64,000 bases of DNA from Ruminiclostridium cellobioparum subsp. termitidis CT1112 (GCF_000350485.1 NZ_AORV01000025.1:62001-126000); one strand, 5' to 3'. Counted from the stretch's first letter, positions 25,269 through 35,111 are shown. Program-made: numbers and translations. Notes: generated by a model from the letters alone, not told the origin.

Positions 25269-26378
25269 TTGGCTGCAAAATTCTTAAATTACTATGCCAG
25301 TGCAAATACGGCGCGTGGTTTTGTAACATACTTTGAGGACAATCTCATAGGGATTGACAAGATCTTTATATTAAAGGGCGGCTCTGATGATATTAAATCC
25401 TTACTCATGGTAAATATAGCGATCAACTGGTTCATAAAGGGCTATGATGTTGAACTGATTCACAGTGCTTCTGATGAAGAAGAGGTTGAAGCAGTTATTA
25501 TTCCCGCCTTGGGTATGGCAGTTGTCAATGGAGATGTACAGCACATAGAACAAACCAGATCCTGCAGTTCTGCCGGTGAGATAGTTGAATTAAAACCGGA
25601 TGAAACCTCCAGAGGTCCGGCAACTCCGGAAGAGTTGATCGCCTCGCTGATTAAAAATGTCCAGGAGCTCTATAAAATGGCCTACAAACAACTTCAAAGC
25701 GCTCTCAGGATACATGACGGCTGGGAAAAAATATACCTGGATAACGTAGATTTCGGGAAGCTGGATGAAATTGCAGATGCTGCAATTAAAAACTTTTTAA
25801 GTGATATGTCCATGAAAAAGGAAGGCATTGTCAGAAACCGTTTCCTCGGCGGCGCCACCGCAAAAGGCGCTGTTGACTTTGTAATGGATCTGACAAGGGA
25901 TTTAGGCAAAAGATACTTCTTAAAAGGCCGTCCCGGATCAGGGAAGTCCACATTGCTCAGGAAAATAGCAGATGCTGCACAGAAAAGAGGTTTTGATGTT
26001 GAGGTATATCACTGCGCTTTGGATCCCCAAAGCCTGGATATGGTCATCATAAGGGAACTGGATATTGCTGTTTTAGACAGTACTTCTCCTCATGAATATT
26101 TCCCTTCCAGGGACGGTGATGAACAGATAGATCTCTACAGACTGGCCATAGCTCCCGGAACAGACGAGAAATACAGGGATGAGCTTGAGTCTATAATAGG
26201 CAAGTATAAGGAAGCCATCAGTTCAGGAGTTTCTTTCCTGGCAAAGGCAAAGGAGCTTCAAAATCAAATAAAAACAATCCTGGGGGACAAATTCACCCTG
26301 GAGTCAATGGATAAAATGTACCTGGATCTGGTGGATAAATTAAACGCTTATGTCAACGACCTGATCGACAAAACATAG
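25269..26378 (+). CDS. PRK06851-like P-loop ATPase with duplicated domain
   Basis: A 369-residue soluble protein made of two similar halves. Half 1 has a degenerate P-loop (FILKGGSDDIKSLLMVN, residues about 34-50) and half 2 an intact one (FLKGRPGSGKSTLLRKI, about 217-233); both are followed by the same helix-strand pattern (KGYDVELIHSASDEEEVEAV versus RGFDVEVYHCALDPQSLDMV). The family is found in endospore formers and its role is unknown. Starts with TTG after AAAGGTGG. It is alone between pckG and a purine permease. Confidence 0.8.
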   Translation: MAAKFLNYYASANTARGFVTYFEDNLIGIDKIFILKGGSDDIKSLLMVNIAINWFIKGYDVELIHSASDEEEVEAVIIPALGMAVVNGDVQHIEQTRSCSSAGEIVELKPDETSRGPATPEELIASLIKNVQELYKMAYKQLQSALRIHDGWEKIYLDNVDFGKLDEIADAAIKNFLSDMSMKKEGIVRNRFLGGATAKGAVDFVMDLTRDLGKRYFLKGRPGSGKSTLLRKIADAAQKRGFDVEVYHCALDPQSLDMVIIRELDIAVLDSTSPHEYFPSRDGDEQIDLYRLAIAPGTDEKYRDELESIIGKYKEAISSGVSFLAKAKELQNQIKTILGDKFTLESMDKMYLDLVDKLNAYVNDLIDKT

Positions 26379-26404
26379 AAGTGCATAAAAAAGAAGTGCA
26401 TAAA

Positions 26405-26433
26405 AAAATGGGCGGTCTGAGACAGCCCATTTT
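26405..26433. terminator. bidirectional terminator after the ATPase gene
   Basis: AAAATGGGC (26405-26413) pairs with GCCCATTTT (26425-26433) between convergent genes. Confidence 0.75.
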
Positions 26434-26456
26434 GAATGTCAGTATGTTTTTACAGC

Positions 26457-27887
26457 TTAAAGCTTCATAAGTGCACCGATTATAAAATTAAGTACAAACA
26501 GACAGGTTACCACATATAGTATGGGATGAACCTCCCTTGCCTTACCCTTGCAGATTTTCATAATTACATAGAATATGAAGCCTACTGCAATACCGTTTGA
26601 AATGCTGTAGGAGAAAGGCATTACCACAGCTGTAAAGAAAGCGGCCAGTGCTTCGTCAAAGTTCTCCCATTTTATTTTGGCAAAGGAACCCATCATCAAA
26701 ACACCAACAACGATTAATGCGGGTGCAGTTGCCGCACCCGGAATAATCCCGGCTACAGGAGCAAACACCAGACATATTGCAAACAGGATTGCAGTAAACA
26801 CCGAGGTCAATCCGGTCCTGCCGCCGGCTCCGATTCCTGCGGCACTCTCTACATAGGTTGTCGTATTTGAGGTACCCAGCAGTGCACCTATGGAAGTTGC
26901 CGTAGCATCCGCAAAAAGCGCCTTGTCCATCTTGGATCTGAAGCCTTTTCCTGCAAACAGTTCAGCTTCATCCTTATCGTCAAATATACCGCTCTTTCTG
27001 CCTGTTCCTATAAATGTTCCGATAGTGTCAAAAGTGTCGGACAAGCTGAAGGCAAGTATGGTTACCAATACGACCGCTATTTTCCCAGGTTCGCTGAACA
27101 GACCTGCAAAGTCAAGCGCAAAAGCGGTTTGGGATATGTCTGAAATTTTATATGGAGTAGCGGTAGACAATGTTGTAACGTGCATGGGAATACCAATGAT
27201 GGTACTGGATAAAATTCCTATGAGTATGGCGCTCTTTACCTTCAAAAGCATGAGCACAACTGTTATTACAAGTCCTATCAATGCCAGCTGGGCAACAGGG
27301 CTTGTAAAATTAACGAGCGCAGGAACTACATTTGCGCCGCCGGCTACAACTGTAGCTGAGTCTGCATTTTCGCCAAGTATGGTCAAGGGAGCACCGGGTT
27401 TTGCTTCAGAAGTAAACTTCAGGAAACCTGCGTCCTTAAACCCTATGTATGCGATAAAAAGTCCGATACCTCCGCTGATGGCCAATTGAAGAGTTTCTGG
27501 AATTGCTTTGATAATTGATTTTCTTACCTGTGTTACAGTAATTAAAATATTAATAATACCGCATATGAATACCATAGCCAGCGCCTGCTGCCAGTTGTAT
27601 CCAAGTCCGAAACACACCGTAAATGTAAAGAAGGCATTCAAGCCCATACCTGGAGCCTGTGCATAGGGGACGTTGGCAAACAACCCCATAACCAGTGTAC
27701 CTATGACAGCTGCGAGTATTGTAGCAACATATACTCCGCCCTTCGGAATACCTGTTTGTCCCAGGATCGAAGGATTTACAAAGATAATGTACGCCATTGT
27801 AAAGAAAGTAGTTAAACCGGCTACGAACTCAGTCTTTACATTTGTTCCGCTTTCCTTCAGCCGGAACTGTTTTTCAAAAAAACTCAT
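26457..27887 (-). CDS. NCS2-family purine permease (AzgA-like)
   Basis: A 476-residue membrane protein with 12-14 hydrophobic segments that imports adenine/guanine/hypoxanthine by proton symport in characterised relatives (PbuG, AzgA). Key segments are EFVAGLTTFFTMAYIIFVNP at the N-terminus, YAQAPGMGLNAFFTFTVCFG, LSDTFDTIGTFIGTGRKSGI and GTSNTTTYVESAAGI. The ATG at 27887 follows AGGAGGAG; the longer frame to 27932 lacks a site. No purine riboswitch was recognised in the roughly 190-base upstream region, where TTGCCA and TAAAAT form a possible promoter. Confidence 0.92.
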   Translation of the reverse strand: MSFFEKQFRLKESGTNVKTEFVAGLTTFFTMAYIIFVNPSILGQTGIPKGGVYVATILAAVIGTLVMGLFANVPYAQAPGMGLNAFFTFTVCFGLGYNWQQALAMVFICGIINILITVTQVRKSIIKAIPETLQLAISGGIGLFIAYIGFKDAGFLKFTSEAKPGAPLTILGENADSATVVAGGANVVPALVNFTSPVAQLALIGLVITVVLMLLKVKSAILIGILSSTIIGIPMHVTTLSTATPYKISDISQTAFALDFAGLFSEPGKIAVVLVTILAFSLSDTFDTIGTFIGTGRKSGIFDDKDEAELFAGKGFRSKMDKALFADATATSIGALLGTSNTTTYVESAAGIGAGGRTGLTSVFTAILFAICLVFAPVAGIIPGAATAPALIVVGVLMMGSFAKIKWENFDEALAAFFTAVVMPFSYSISNGIAVGFIFYVIMKICKGKAREVHPILYVVTCLFVLNFIIGALMKL

Positions 27888-28076
27888 ATTAGCTCTCCTC
27901 CTGTACTTTCTCCTCACTTTTATATTAACCATTCCATATTTGATTATTCAATCAATGCTGAAAGAAAATAAAGTGGGGATAGACCTTTAGTCTCATAAAA
28001 CACAGGAAATATTTTATCACATTCTGTTATATTGGCAAGCTTTTAGTCAATATTAAATAAAAAAATCTGTTTAAAT

Positions 28077-28850
28077 TCATGCCTTGATTAAAAACAGTTT
28101 ATTTTTCTTAAGCAAATCTATTGTAAAAGTAAACATCCTTCCGGCATCAATATACCGGACCTCAGCATTACCGATTTGTTTCATTTTCATAATACCCGTT
28201 TCCAGGTATAAGGCATCAAGTTTATTAAAGTCGGTTTCAGGTTTTTCCCAGTTGTGAAGTCTGTTCTCAATCCTTATTTTTTCTCCGGCATAGTCTGCAA
28301 CATATGCTACCGTCACATCCGTCTGGAGATGGTACGGCACTTGAGCCAGCTCTTCACAGGAATGTATTGAAGTATTGCTTTCCTGATCGACACCGATAAG
28401 AAGTATATGGCCGTTATTTATGGCATTGAGAAAATACGGGCTTCTCATGTCACAAGGGGAACCGGAAAATTGATGTCCGCATGTAACATAATCCTTTTCA
28501 TGTCCTATGGCTGAAACAGAGTGGGTAGGATGAAGCGATCTTTTTGCCTCCTTCAGCTTTCTTACAGTTTCGGGTATTATTCCCGTCCAGCAGGGAGTCT
28601 CCAAAACATTGAATACCGGCGGACATTTTGACGAATCTTCTCGTTTGCCGGTTAAGGTAGGTACAATCAGCGTCCCTTCGGCTCCAATAATATCAAGGAT
28701 GGAATTAATTACACTTAATGCCCCTCCTTCAACATAGCCCAGACTCTTCAGGGAACTATGCACTATCAGCATATCCCCTCTCTTTACTCCCAGATCGGTT
28801 AATTCCCTCATTAAAACATTTTGGGTCATACTATTACTGTTATTGTTCAT
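28077..28850 (-). CDS. AAC(3)-family N-acetyltransferase
   Basis: A 257-residue member of the Antibiotic_NAT family (aminoglycoside 3-N-acetyltransferase fold): GVKRGDMLIVHSSLKSLGYV, GTLIVPTLTG, RSLHPTHSVSAIG and a downstream histidine-containing segment. Its start lies inside the end of nanE (11-base overlap, different frame), so it belongs to the amino-sugar operon as the last gene. In this context it more likely acetylates a free amino sugar than an antibiotic; that is inference. Confidence 0.85.
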   Translation of the reverse strand: MNNNSNSMTQNVLMRELTDLGVKRGDMLIVHSSLKSLGYVEGGALSVINSILDIIGAEGTLIVPTLTGKREDSSKCPPVFNVLETPCWTGIIPETVRKLKEAKRSLHPTHSVSAIGHEKDYVTCGHQFSGSPCDMRSPYFLNAINNGHILLIGVDQESNTSIHSCEELAQVPYHLQTDVTVAYVADYAGEKIRIENRLHNWEKPETDFNKLDALYLETGIMKMKQIGNAEVRYIDAGRMFTFTIDLLKKNKLFLIKA

Positions 28851-29553
28851 TAATTAATGCACTTCTTTCATATTTTTCAAGAGCTTCCACAAAAGATTTT
28901 GTAATCAGCTGGGGCCGCGTGATTGCAGCACCGATAACAGCACTGTAAGCTCCGTTTTTAAAGCAGTTAACCAGCTGCTCATTTGTAAAAATTCTGCCTT
29001 CTGCTATTACCGGTATTGATATTTTTGAACTTAATTCATATATCAGTTCATAATCAGGTTCATCAATCTGGCGGCTGTGGGGTGTATATCCCGACATGGT
29101 CGTTGAGACGATATCACAGCCTTTTTCGGTAGCGGCAATGCCCTCTTCCAGGGTTGAGATATCGGCCATTGCAATTTTTCCGGCGGCTTTTATTTCCTTT
29201 ATTATGTTTTCAAGGGTTTCTCCGCCGGGCCTTACCCTGTGTGTTGCATCAAATGCTATGATATCTGCCGCAGAATTAATAAGTTTCCTCACTTCCACCA
29301 GTGTTGGAGTTATGTAAATGTCTGAATCCGGATAATCCTGCTTTATAATCCCTATTATGGGCAGATCGACATGCTTCCTTATTTCGTTGATATCTTCTGC
29401 GGTGTTGGCCCGGATGCCAACAGCCCCTCCCATGCTTGCGGCCAGTGCCATTCTCCCCATTATCATGGAGCTGTGGAGAGGCTCATCCTCCAAAGCCTGA
29501 CAGGATACAATCAATCCATTTTTTATTGCGTTAAATATATCTTGTTTATTCAT
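28840..29553 (-). CDS. nanE: N-acetylmannosamine-6-phosphate 2-epimerase NanE
   Basis: A 237-residue TIM-barrel protein that converts ManNAc-6-phosphate to GlcNAc-6-phosphate. Family signatures are LIVSCQALEDEPLHSSMIMG at the N-terminus, GAVGIRANTAEDI, LPIIGIIKQDY, IIAFDATHRVRP and IPVIAEGRIFTNEQ. The ATG at 29553 has a GAGGGAG box; the frame upstream to 29589 does not. It overlaps the AAC(3)-like gene downstream. With the ROK kinase of the opposite arm it would phosphorylate and epimerise ManNAc. Confidence 0.95.
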   Translation of the reverse strand: MNKQDIFNAIKNGLIVSCQALEDEPLHSSMIMGRMALAASMGGAVGIRANTAEDINEIRKHVDLPIIGIIKQDYPDSDIYITPTLVEVRKLINSAADIIAFDATHRVRPGGETLENIIKEIKAAGKIAMADISTLEEGIAATEKGCDIVSTTMSGYTPHSRQIDEPDYELIYELSSKISIPVIAEGRIFTNEQLVNCFKNGAYSAVIGAAITRPQLITKSFVEALEKYERSALINEQ

Positions 29554-29689
29554 AAATACTCCCTCGTATTCAGGAATGACCATAGACATTCCTTAATTGG
29601 TTTATACCCTCCACCTGTCGGGGTGGTGGACATCTGTCGCCTCGTTATGTTAAAACAGCTATGTGCAGAATACATCCTTGTATTGGCTG

Positions 29690-30649
29690 CTATCCTTGCC
29701 TTAATTTATATGCACCCCTGTACGTTCTTAAAGGGTTAAAACCGAACTGGCCGTAAAAATCCTTTAATATTGTCCAATCAATAATTACATTTTTTGCTCC
29801 GCGCTTTTGAAGCAATCTTAAAGAGTCGTTAAGTATTCTGTTTCCCAGCCCTTTACCACGGATGTCTTCACTGATTCCGACAGGTCCGAGGCTTCCCCAA
29901 TTTTCACCCCGGGAAGCAGCCAAATCATCTTTTCCCTCACTGATAAATATTTTGCAGAAACCCACTATTTCCTTCTTCTTCCATAATGTAAGAACATTCC
30001 TCACATCTCCGCCCTGCTCCAGATAATCAAACACCTCTGTTTTCCATCTGCCCGGAAAAGTTTTATCAAAAAAACCGCTTAACTTGTCTTTATGCTCTGC
30101 CGCCATCTCGCAGGTACGATAGTCCTCAGACTTATTCATATCAATTTTCAAATCATCAAAGTTAATCCTTGAGATATCCGCCGACAAATCATAATGCTCA
30201 TCATTATTTAATGTGAAGCCTCTTCCGGCAAAAAAGCCCAATGACTGTGAGGAAGGATCGGGAATGCCTGAAAAGAAATTCTCAAACTCTCCTCCGATAA
30301 TTATTTTTTCTGTTCCATACCGGTAAAGTTCTTTCTCTGCCCGCTGGAACAATTCTTTCCCAAATCCCCGGTTCCGGTATTTTCCGTCAACCACCAGCGA
30401 ACTGATCCAGGCGCAGTTATCATATTCCGCAAGTGCTCCCCTGTTGACCTTGCTGACTATGAATCCGGCAAGCCTGCCATTGTCCAGCAATAAAAAGGAA
30501 CCCTCATAAAACGTGTCTCTATCATTAAATATTTTATTCCGTATCATTTTACTTGTAACATGATACGCCTGCTTAAAATTTTCATTCCATAACTTCACTA
30601 TAGCATCAGCATATTTTTCATCGAGCAACGTTATATTAATAAAAAACAC
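29690..30649 (-). CDS. tandem GNAT acetyltransferase
   Basis: A 319-residue protein with two GNAT domains: residues about 1-150 with GKYRNRGFGKELFQRAEKEL, and about 170-319 with SEDIRGKGLGNRILNDSLRL, each an acetyl-CoA-binding loop. A GTG start at 30649 follows GAGG at short spacing; seven bases separate it from the end of the FAD oxidoreductase gene. Two-domain GNAT proteins recur in clostridial and Paenibacillus amino-sugar clusters. Substrate unknown. Confidence 0.85.
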   Translation of the reverse strand: MFFINITLLDEKYADAIVKLWNENFKQAYHVTSKMIRNKIFNDRDTFYEGSFLLLDNGRLAGFIVSKVNRGALAEYDNCAWISSLVVDGKYRNRGFGKELFQRAEKELYRYGTEKIIIGGEFENFFSGIPDPSSQSLGFFAGRGFTLNNDEHYDLSADISRINFDDLKIDMNKSEDYRTCEMAAEHKDKLSGFFDKTFPGRWKTEVFDYLEQGGDVRNVLTLWKKKEIVGFCKIFISEGKDDLAASRGENWGSLGPVGISEDIRGKGLGNRILNDSLRLLQKRGAKNVIIDWTILKDFYGQFGFNPLRTYRGAYKLRQG

Positions 30650-30655
30650 CTCACC

Positions 30656-32020
30656 TCATAAACTCTTTTCCAGCATTTTTTCCCTGACTATTTTCCCGTC
30701 AAGTTCTCCAACGGTTATACCTTCTTTTGAACAGTATGCTGCCGCAATACCCGCGGCCTCGCCTGTTGCCCTGCAGGTGGCCTGTATTCTCACCGAAGAC
30801 TGGGCCACAAAACTTGAAGAAATACATCTGCCCCCAACCAGTAAATTATCTATCTCCCCGGTTACAAGGCACCGGAAAGGGATTTCAAAATACTCGCCCT
30901 TTTGAAATGGCCTGATATCAAGTTTCTTTTCATCTATAAGACCGTGTATATCCACAGGATACGCAGTTCGTGCAATAGCGTCATCAAATTTTGCCCGGTT
31001 GTTATAATCCTCTTCCGTCAACACATATTTCCCTTGGATCCTTCTGGATTCCCTTATCCCCGGCACAGATGCCACCGACAGGATATAGCTGTTTTTAAAG
31101 CCTTCAATATATTTCTTTAAAAATGTGTAAAGGCGGCTTATCATTTTTTTCCCTGTGACGGCAATACCGGTAATTGAGTCAGGATCAAGCGTATTATATA
31201 TTCCCGGTATTTCCGGGCAGTTAAAGGATACTACTCCCGGCATTCCAGGAACAGAAAAGGCTTGAAAATACCTGCCGTCGTCATAGGTCAGCACACCGTC
31301 CTCAACCGCTTTTTGAAATATTCCTGTCAACGGCCTTGGAGAATCCCATACAGAGGATATTTCCAGAAACGGATACTCCAGCACCATCGGTTCACCTATA
31401 CGTTTCATATGCTCCTGAACCCCGGGGATATCTACATTTCCAACCATAAAGCGAAGCGAAGAGGCCTGGTTCTGATGCATTATTTCATCCCCGGTCAGGC
31501 AGGGTACTCCTGCCGAGTGTGCAACAACGGCATCTCCTGAACAATCAATTATTACTTTTCCTTTTACTGCCTGAAGGCTGCCCTTGTTGTAAATCACCAG
31601 ACCCTTGATGGTACTGTTTTCTACAATGACATCTATGAACTGTGTGTCGTAAAGCAGCCGGCCGCCCCGTTCCATATAAATATCTTCAGCTGTAAACTTA
31701 AGCATTTCTGGATTAAACCAGCCATCATTCCCATAGGGGTCGGCGGCACCATATTGCTGTTCCAGGAGGCGTTTCTTTACCAGTTTATTAATATAAGAAA
31801 GCTCAGCCTCCTCCGGTATTCCGGGACTCATCATGGGAGTTACCTGTCCTCCGGTAGCCGTACCCCCAAGGAATATATTCTTCTCAATCAACAGTGTCCG
31901 GGCTCCCTCGGTCACCGCTGCAATGGCTGCAATACAGCCGGCGGTACCTCCGCCTACAACTATAACGTCGTACTGGTATTCACTGATCTCACATATATTT
32001 GAATAAAGGTATTTTTCCAC
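30656..32020 (-). CDS. FAD-dependent oxidoreductase (FAD_oxidored family)
   Basis: A 454-residue flavoprotein with an N-terminal dinucleotide fold (YDVIVVGGGTAGCIAAIAAV, then LLIEKNIFLGGTATGGQVTP), a GKVIIDCSGDAVVAHSAGVP segment and the C-terminal NLLVGGRCISSSFVAQSSVR with RATGEAAGIAAAYC. The family is common in carbohydrate loci of anaerobes and its substrates are mostly undefined; oxidation of a sugar hydroxyl is one possibility. GTG at 32020 lies seven bases from GGGAG; the open frame to 32062 is not used. It lies 20 bases after the GHL10-like gene in one operon. Confidence 0.85.
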   Translation of the reverse strand: MEKYLYSNICEISEYQYDVIVVGGGTAGCIAAIAAVTEGARTLLIEKNIFLGGTATGGQVTPMMSPGIPEEAELSYINKLVKKRLLEQQYGAADPYGNDGWFNPEMLKFTAEDIYMERGGRLLYDTQFIDVIVENSTIKGLVIYNKGSLQAVKGKVIIDCSGDAVVAHSAGVPCLTGDEIMHQNQASSLRFMVGNVDIPGVQEHMKRIGEPMVLEYPFLEISSVWDSPRPLTGIFQKAVEDGVLTYDDGRYFQAFSVPGMPGVVSFNCPEIPGIYNTLDPDSITGIAVTGKKMISRLYTFLKKYIEGFKNSYILSVASVPGIRESRRIQGKYVLTEEDYNNRAKFDDAIARTAYPVDIHGLIDEKKLDIRPFQKGEYFEIPFRCLVTGEIDNLLVGGRCISSSFVAQSSVRIQATCRATGEAAGIAAAYCSKEGITVGELDGKIVREKMLEKSL

Positions 32021-32040
32021 AACAAATCTCCCTTCAGAGC

Positions 32041-33273
32041 TTATCTTTTGCACTGTGCCCACCAGTCATAGCCATCCACATAGCACAGATCAAAAAGCAT
32101 ACAGCCCCCGGATTTTTCGAAGCACATATCGATTGCTTTGCCGAATGTTTCAGACTCATTTTCATACTGCTGCAGAAACAGGCTTCCCACGTAGGGCACC
32201 GCATCGCCTACCACCTTCCGCACCATATCTCCTGAGCCTTCGACGCTGTACCAGTAATCAGGCCTGCCTTTATCAAGAGCCTCCCTGACAGTCACATCGG
32301 TATAGTAAAATCCCGACAGCAAGGTATCGATATATTCGGCATACCCGGTGTCAGCATAGCTCTTATCAACCCAGGGATATTCCTCCGGAACATATTCCTC
32401 ACTTGCCCAGTTAGCCCCCACAAGATAATAAAGGGGGTACCAGGAACCTGTATAATCTGCGAATTGAACATTTTTCCCCGACTCTTTTATCATTGTCCGG
32501 ACCTGCTTTATAAAAGTCTTTATGATGCCGGCCCTGAAGGTAACCCACTGACCAAACAAAGGTCCATAAACAACCTTGAGGTTCCTGTCCTTTTGATTTT
32601 CCCGAGGAGCCTCAAGCTCATAAATATCTTCAGGCCAGTTCGGTATTTTCTTGCCGATAAATTCTTCAAACCTGCCTTTTGTATAATTGCTGAAATCGGA
32701 ACCCAGGCCTACGAATCTTACCCTGTCCAGTACTACTCCGTCTATGTCATAGTTTGTGACCAGTTCCTTTAATATGCTGAGCTCATAGTTCCTTACTTCC
32801 TCCATGACCGGATTTACAAATACTTCGCTGAAATCGTCAATTGAGCCTGCAGTTCTTATATTGTTCAATTCTGCGATGGGTTGAATCTCAGGTTTTCCGT
32901 TTTCATTTATTCCATACATTCCTGTCTGCCACTCGGTATTTATAAAGCCTGGTGACAGCCTGTGCTGCTGTTTGACCCTGCCTTCGGCAAAAACATCAAT
33001 ACCGGCATACAGCTTCAAACCTTCGGCATGTGCCGTATCTATATAGGTCTTCAAATAGTCGGTATATTCAAAATCCTTGTCAAACCGGTTGTAGTGAGGG
33101 ACAAAAGAGCTTTTATATATGCAGAAGCCAGTGGTGTCTTTTGCACTCAGTATAATGGAACCTATACCGGCTTCCCTGCATTTTTTTATAATACCTTTAA
33201 AATATTCTTTATCTATTATCCGCTGCTTATTGGCTTCAATCTCAACCCATATGTAATAATTGTAATTAACCAT
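32041..33273 (-). CDS. cytosolic GHL10-like glycosidase family protein
   Basis: A 410-residue protein with no signal peptide. The TIM-barrel features resemble glycosyl-hydrolase-like family 10: IIKKCREAGIGSIILSAKDT, AHAEGLKLYAGIDVF and the acidic NYDIDGVVLDRVRFVGLGSD, which aligns with KYDIDGLQLDYVRYPDGGDG in the secreted GHL10 protein of the same operon. It lacks the extra N-terminal repeats of that protein. One secreted and one cytosolic relative suggest stepwise handling of one substrate on both sides of the membrane. Activity is unproven. Confidence 0.75.
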   Translation of the reverse strand: MVNYNYYIWVEIEANKQRIIDKEYFKGIIKKCREAGIGSIILSAKDTTGFCIYKSSFVPHYNRFDKDFEYTDYLKTYIDTAHAEGLKLYAGIDVFAEGRVKQQHRLSPGFINTEWQTGMYGINENGKPEIQPIAELNNIRTAGSIDDFSEVFVNPVMEEVRNYELSILKELVTNYDIDGVVLDRVRFVGLGSDFSNYTKGRFEEFIGKKIPNWPEDIYELEAPRENQKDRNLKVVYGPLFGQWVTFRAGIIKTFIKQVRTMIKESGKNVQFADYTGSWYPLYYLVGANWASEEYVPEEYPWVDKSYADTGYAEYIDTLLSGFYYTDVTVREALDKGRPDYWYSVEGSGDMVRKVVGDAVPYVGSLFLQQYENESETFGKAIDMCFEKSGGCMLFDLCYVDGYDWWAQCKR

Positions 33274-33288
33274 TCAACTGTCCACCCT

Positions 33289-34149
33289 TTATCCTTTAAT
33301 TGCTCCTGAAACAGCATTGATGTAATTCTTTTGGAATAACAAAAATACTATAATTACAGGAATTATTGAAATTACAGTTCCTGCCGCAATGTATCCGAAT
33401 TTGTAATTGAACTGTCCATTCAGATATTTCAGAGCTGTTGCAAGAGGGTATTTTTGCGGATCCTGCAGTATAACTATCGGCCAAAGAAAAGCGTTCCATT
33501 TTGATATGAAGTCAAATATTACAAGTGTTGAAATAGCAGGCATTACTCCGGGCAGCATTATTTTGTACCAGGTCCTTACTTCCGAGGCACCATCTATTTT
33601 TGATGCTTCTATGAGTTCTTTCGGAATACCTAAATATGCCTGCCTGAGAAGGATGATACTAAATACCGATACAGCACCCGGTATAATTACTCCCCAATAG
33701 CTGTCAATCAAATGTATTCTCTGCACCTGCAGATAGTTAACTACCAGGCCTGCTGCAGCCGGTAAAATCATTGTGCTGGTAAGAACTCCGAAAACAATAC
33801 CCTTGCCTTTAAAATTCATACAGGCCAACGGATAAGCACAGAGGGCAGCAAGGATAATATCAAGCAGCGTTCCTACTACCGTAATAAAAGTTGTATTATA
33901 GAGAATGCGGGGCAGATTCATAAAGTCGATAACCCCTATGTAGTTAGAAAGTGTCGGATGGGTAGTAAACAACGTCATATCATATATGTTTTCCCCCGCT
34001 CTGAAGGTTGTACTCAGGAGCCATAAAAAGGGTCCTGCAAAAAGCAAAGCTATGAGAATCAAGGCTACATACAGCAATATAGTAGAGACGGCTTTTTTCA
34101 TCTGCTTTTTTGCTCTCAGATTATAGGCTGCTTCAAATTCCTTATTCAT
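33289..34149 (-). CDS. CUT1 sugar ABC transporter permease (MalG type)
   Basis: A 286-residue inner-membrane protein with six predicted segments and the EAA loop IEASKIDGASEVRTWYKIML that contacts the ATPase. Its start overlaps the end of the MalF-type gene by eight bases. No ATPase gene lies in the locus; CUT1 importers often share a distant MsmK-like ATPase. Confidence 0.93.
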   Translation of the reverse strand: MNKEFEAAYNLRAKKQMKKAVSTILLYVALILIALLFAGPFLWLLSTTFRAGENIYDMTLFTTHPTLSNYIGVIDFMNLPRILYNTTFITVVGTLLDIILAALCAYPLACMNFKGKGIVFGVLTSTMILPAAAGLVVNYLQVQRIHLIDSYWGVIIPGAVSVFSIILLRQAYLGIPKELIEASKIDGASEVRTWYKIMLPGVMPAISTLVIFDFISKWNAFLWPIVILQDPQKYPLATALKYLNGQFNYKFGYIAAGTVISIIPVIIVFLLFQKNYINAVSGAIKG

Positions 34150-35047
34150 TGTTATTCATCCCTCCTCTCCTGCCATATATAAATACAAATGTGCTCAATG
34201 CCAGTATAACTATTGATACCAATACACCAACCGCTGCAGAATATCCAAAATCAAAATCTATAAAGGCTTTTCGGTAAGAATAGAGATTGGCAACCATTGT
34301 TGCATTATCAGGGCCTCCATCATCCTTCATTGCAAAAACCACATCAAATACACTTACAGCGGAAATAACCGACATTAAGCTGCAAAACCATACATATGGC
34401 TTTAAAAGAGGTATTTTTATTTTAATAAAGGTCTTAAATCTGCTTGCTCCATCTATAATTGCAGCTTCTTCCATTTCGGGCGACAGCGACTGAAGTCCCG
34501 CCAGATATAACATCATATAATATCCAAGTCCCTGCCATATCGTTATAAACATAAGTGTGAACAGTGCCAGATTGGCATCCCCAAGCCACAGAACAGGATC
34601 CTTCATTAGCCCGACATTAATCAGGATACTATTGAGTATGCCGCTTTCTTCAAATATCCAATTCCATATAATGGAAACAGCAATCATTGAGGTGACAACA
34701 GGAATATAAAAAAGTACCCTGAAGAAACTCATACCGGGCAGCTTTCTATTGACCAGAGATGCAAGCATTATGGATAATACCTGGATTATAGGAACAACTA
34801 AGACAAACATTACCGAATGTTTTATGGCTATCCAGAAATCATCACTATGTACGGCTTTTGAGAAATTGTCCCAACCAACATAATTTACTACAGGATTGAC
34901 ACCGGAGTAATCAGTAAATGCTAAAGGTATGCTGTAGATGATAGGATAAACTACAAATAGTGCTATAATTACCAGTGCAGGTGCCATAAATGCATATGCA
35001 ACAAAGTTCTCCCTAATTTTTCTTTTTAATACACCGTTCATCATCAT
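34142..35047 (-). CDS. CUT1 sugar ABC transporter permease (MalF type)
   Basis: A 301-residue membrane protein with the EAA loop MEEAAIIDGASRFKTFIKIK and the typical VIIALFVVYPIIYSIPLAF first segment. It begins with ATG-ATG-ATG after AAGGGG. A long hairpin separates it from the binding-protein gene, as usual where the binding protein is made in excess. Confidence 0.93.
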   Translation of the reverse strand: MMMNGVLKRKIRENFVAYAFMAPALVIIALFVVYPIIYSIPLAFTDYSGVNPVVNYVGWDNFSKAVHSDDFWIAIKHSVMFVLVVPIIQVLSIMLASLVNRKLPGMSFFRVLFYIPVVTSMIAVSIIWNWIFEESGILNSILINVGLMKDPVLWLGDANLALFTLMFITIWQGLGYYMMLYLAGLQSLSPEMEEAAIIDGASRFKTFIKIKIPLLKPYVWFCSLMSVISAVSVFDVVFAMKDDGGPDNATMVANLYSYRKAFIDFDFGYSAAVGVLVSIVILALSTFVFIYGRRGGMNNNE

Positions 35048-35066
35048 TCAAATCCCCTTTTAAAAT

Positions 35067-35101
35067 TTTCATGCAGGCAGAGCAAATCTGCCTGCATGAA
35101 A
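35067..35101 (-). promoter_or_regulatory. intercistronic hairpin between binding-protein and permease genes
   Basis: A 15-bp perfect stem with TTTCATGCAGGCAGA as one arm and a five-base loop. On the minus strand it is followed by AAAATTTTAAAA rather than a plain T-run, so it may act as partial terminator and 3'-end stabiliser of the upstream mRNA. Confidence 0.65.
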
Positions 35102-35111
35102 TCAATTTGCT

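Noticed and set aside
27888-28076. possible purine riboswitch before the NCS2 permease gene
   Set aside because: The conserved loop sequences of the purine aptamer are absent; only a short AGAC/GTCT hairpin is seen.
28077-28850. reading the AAC(3)-family gene as an aminoglycoside resistance gene
   Set aside because: It overlaps nanE in a sugar operon, so a metabolic amino-sugar substrate is more plausible; resistance cannot be inferred from fold alone.
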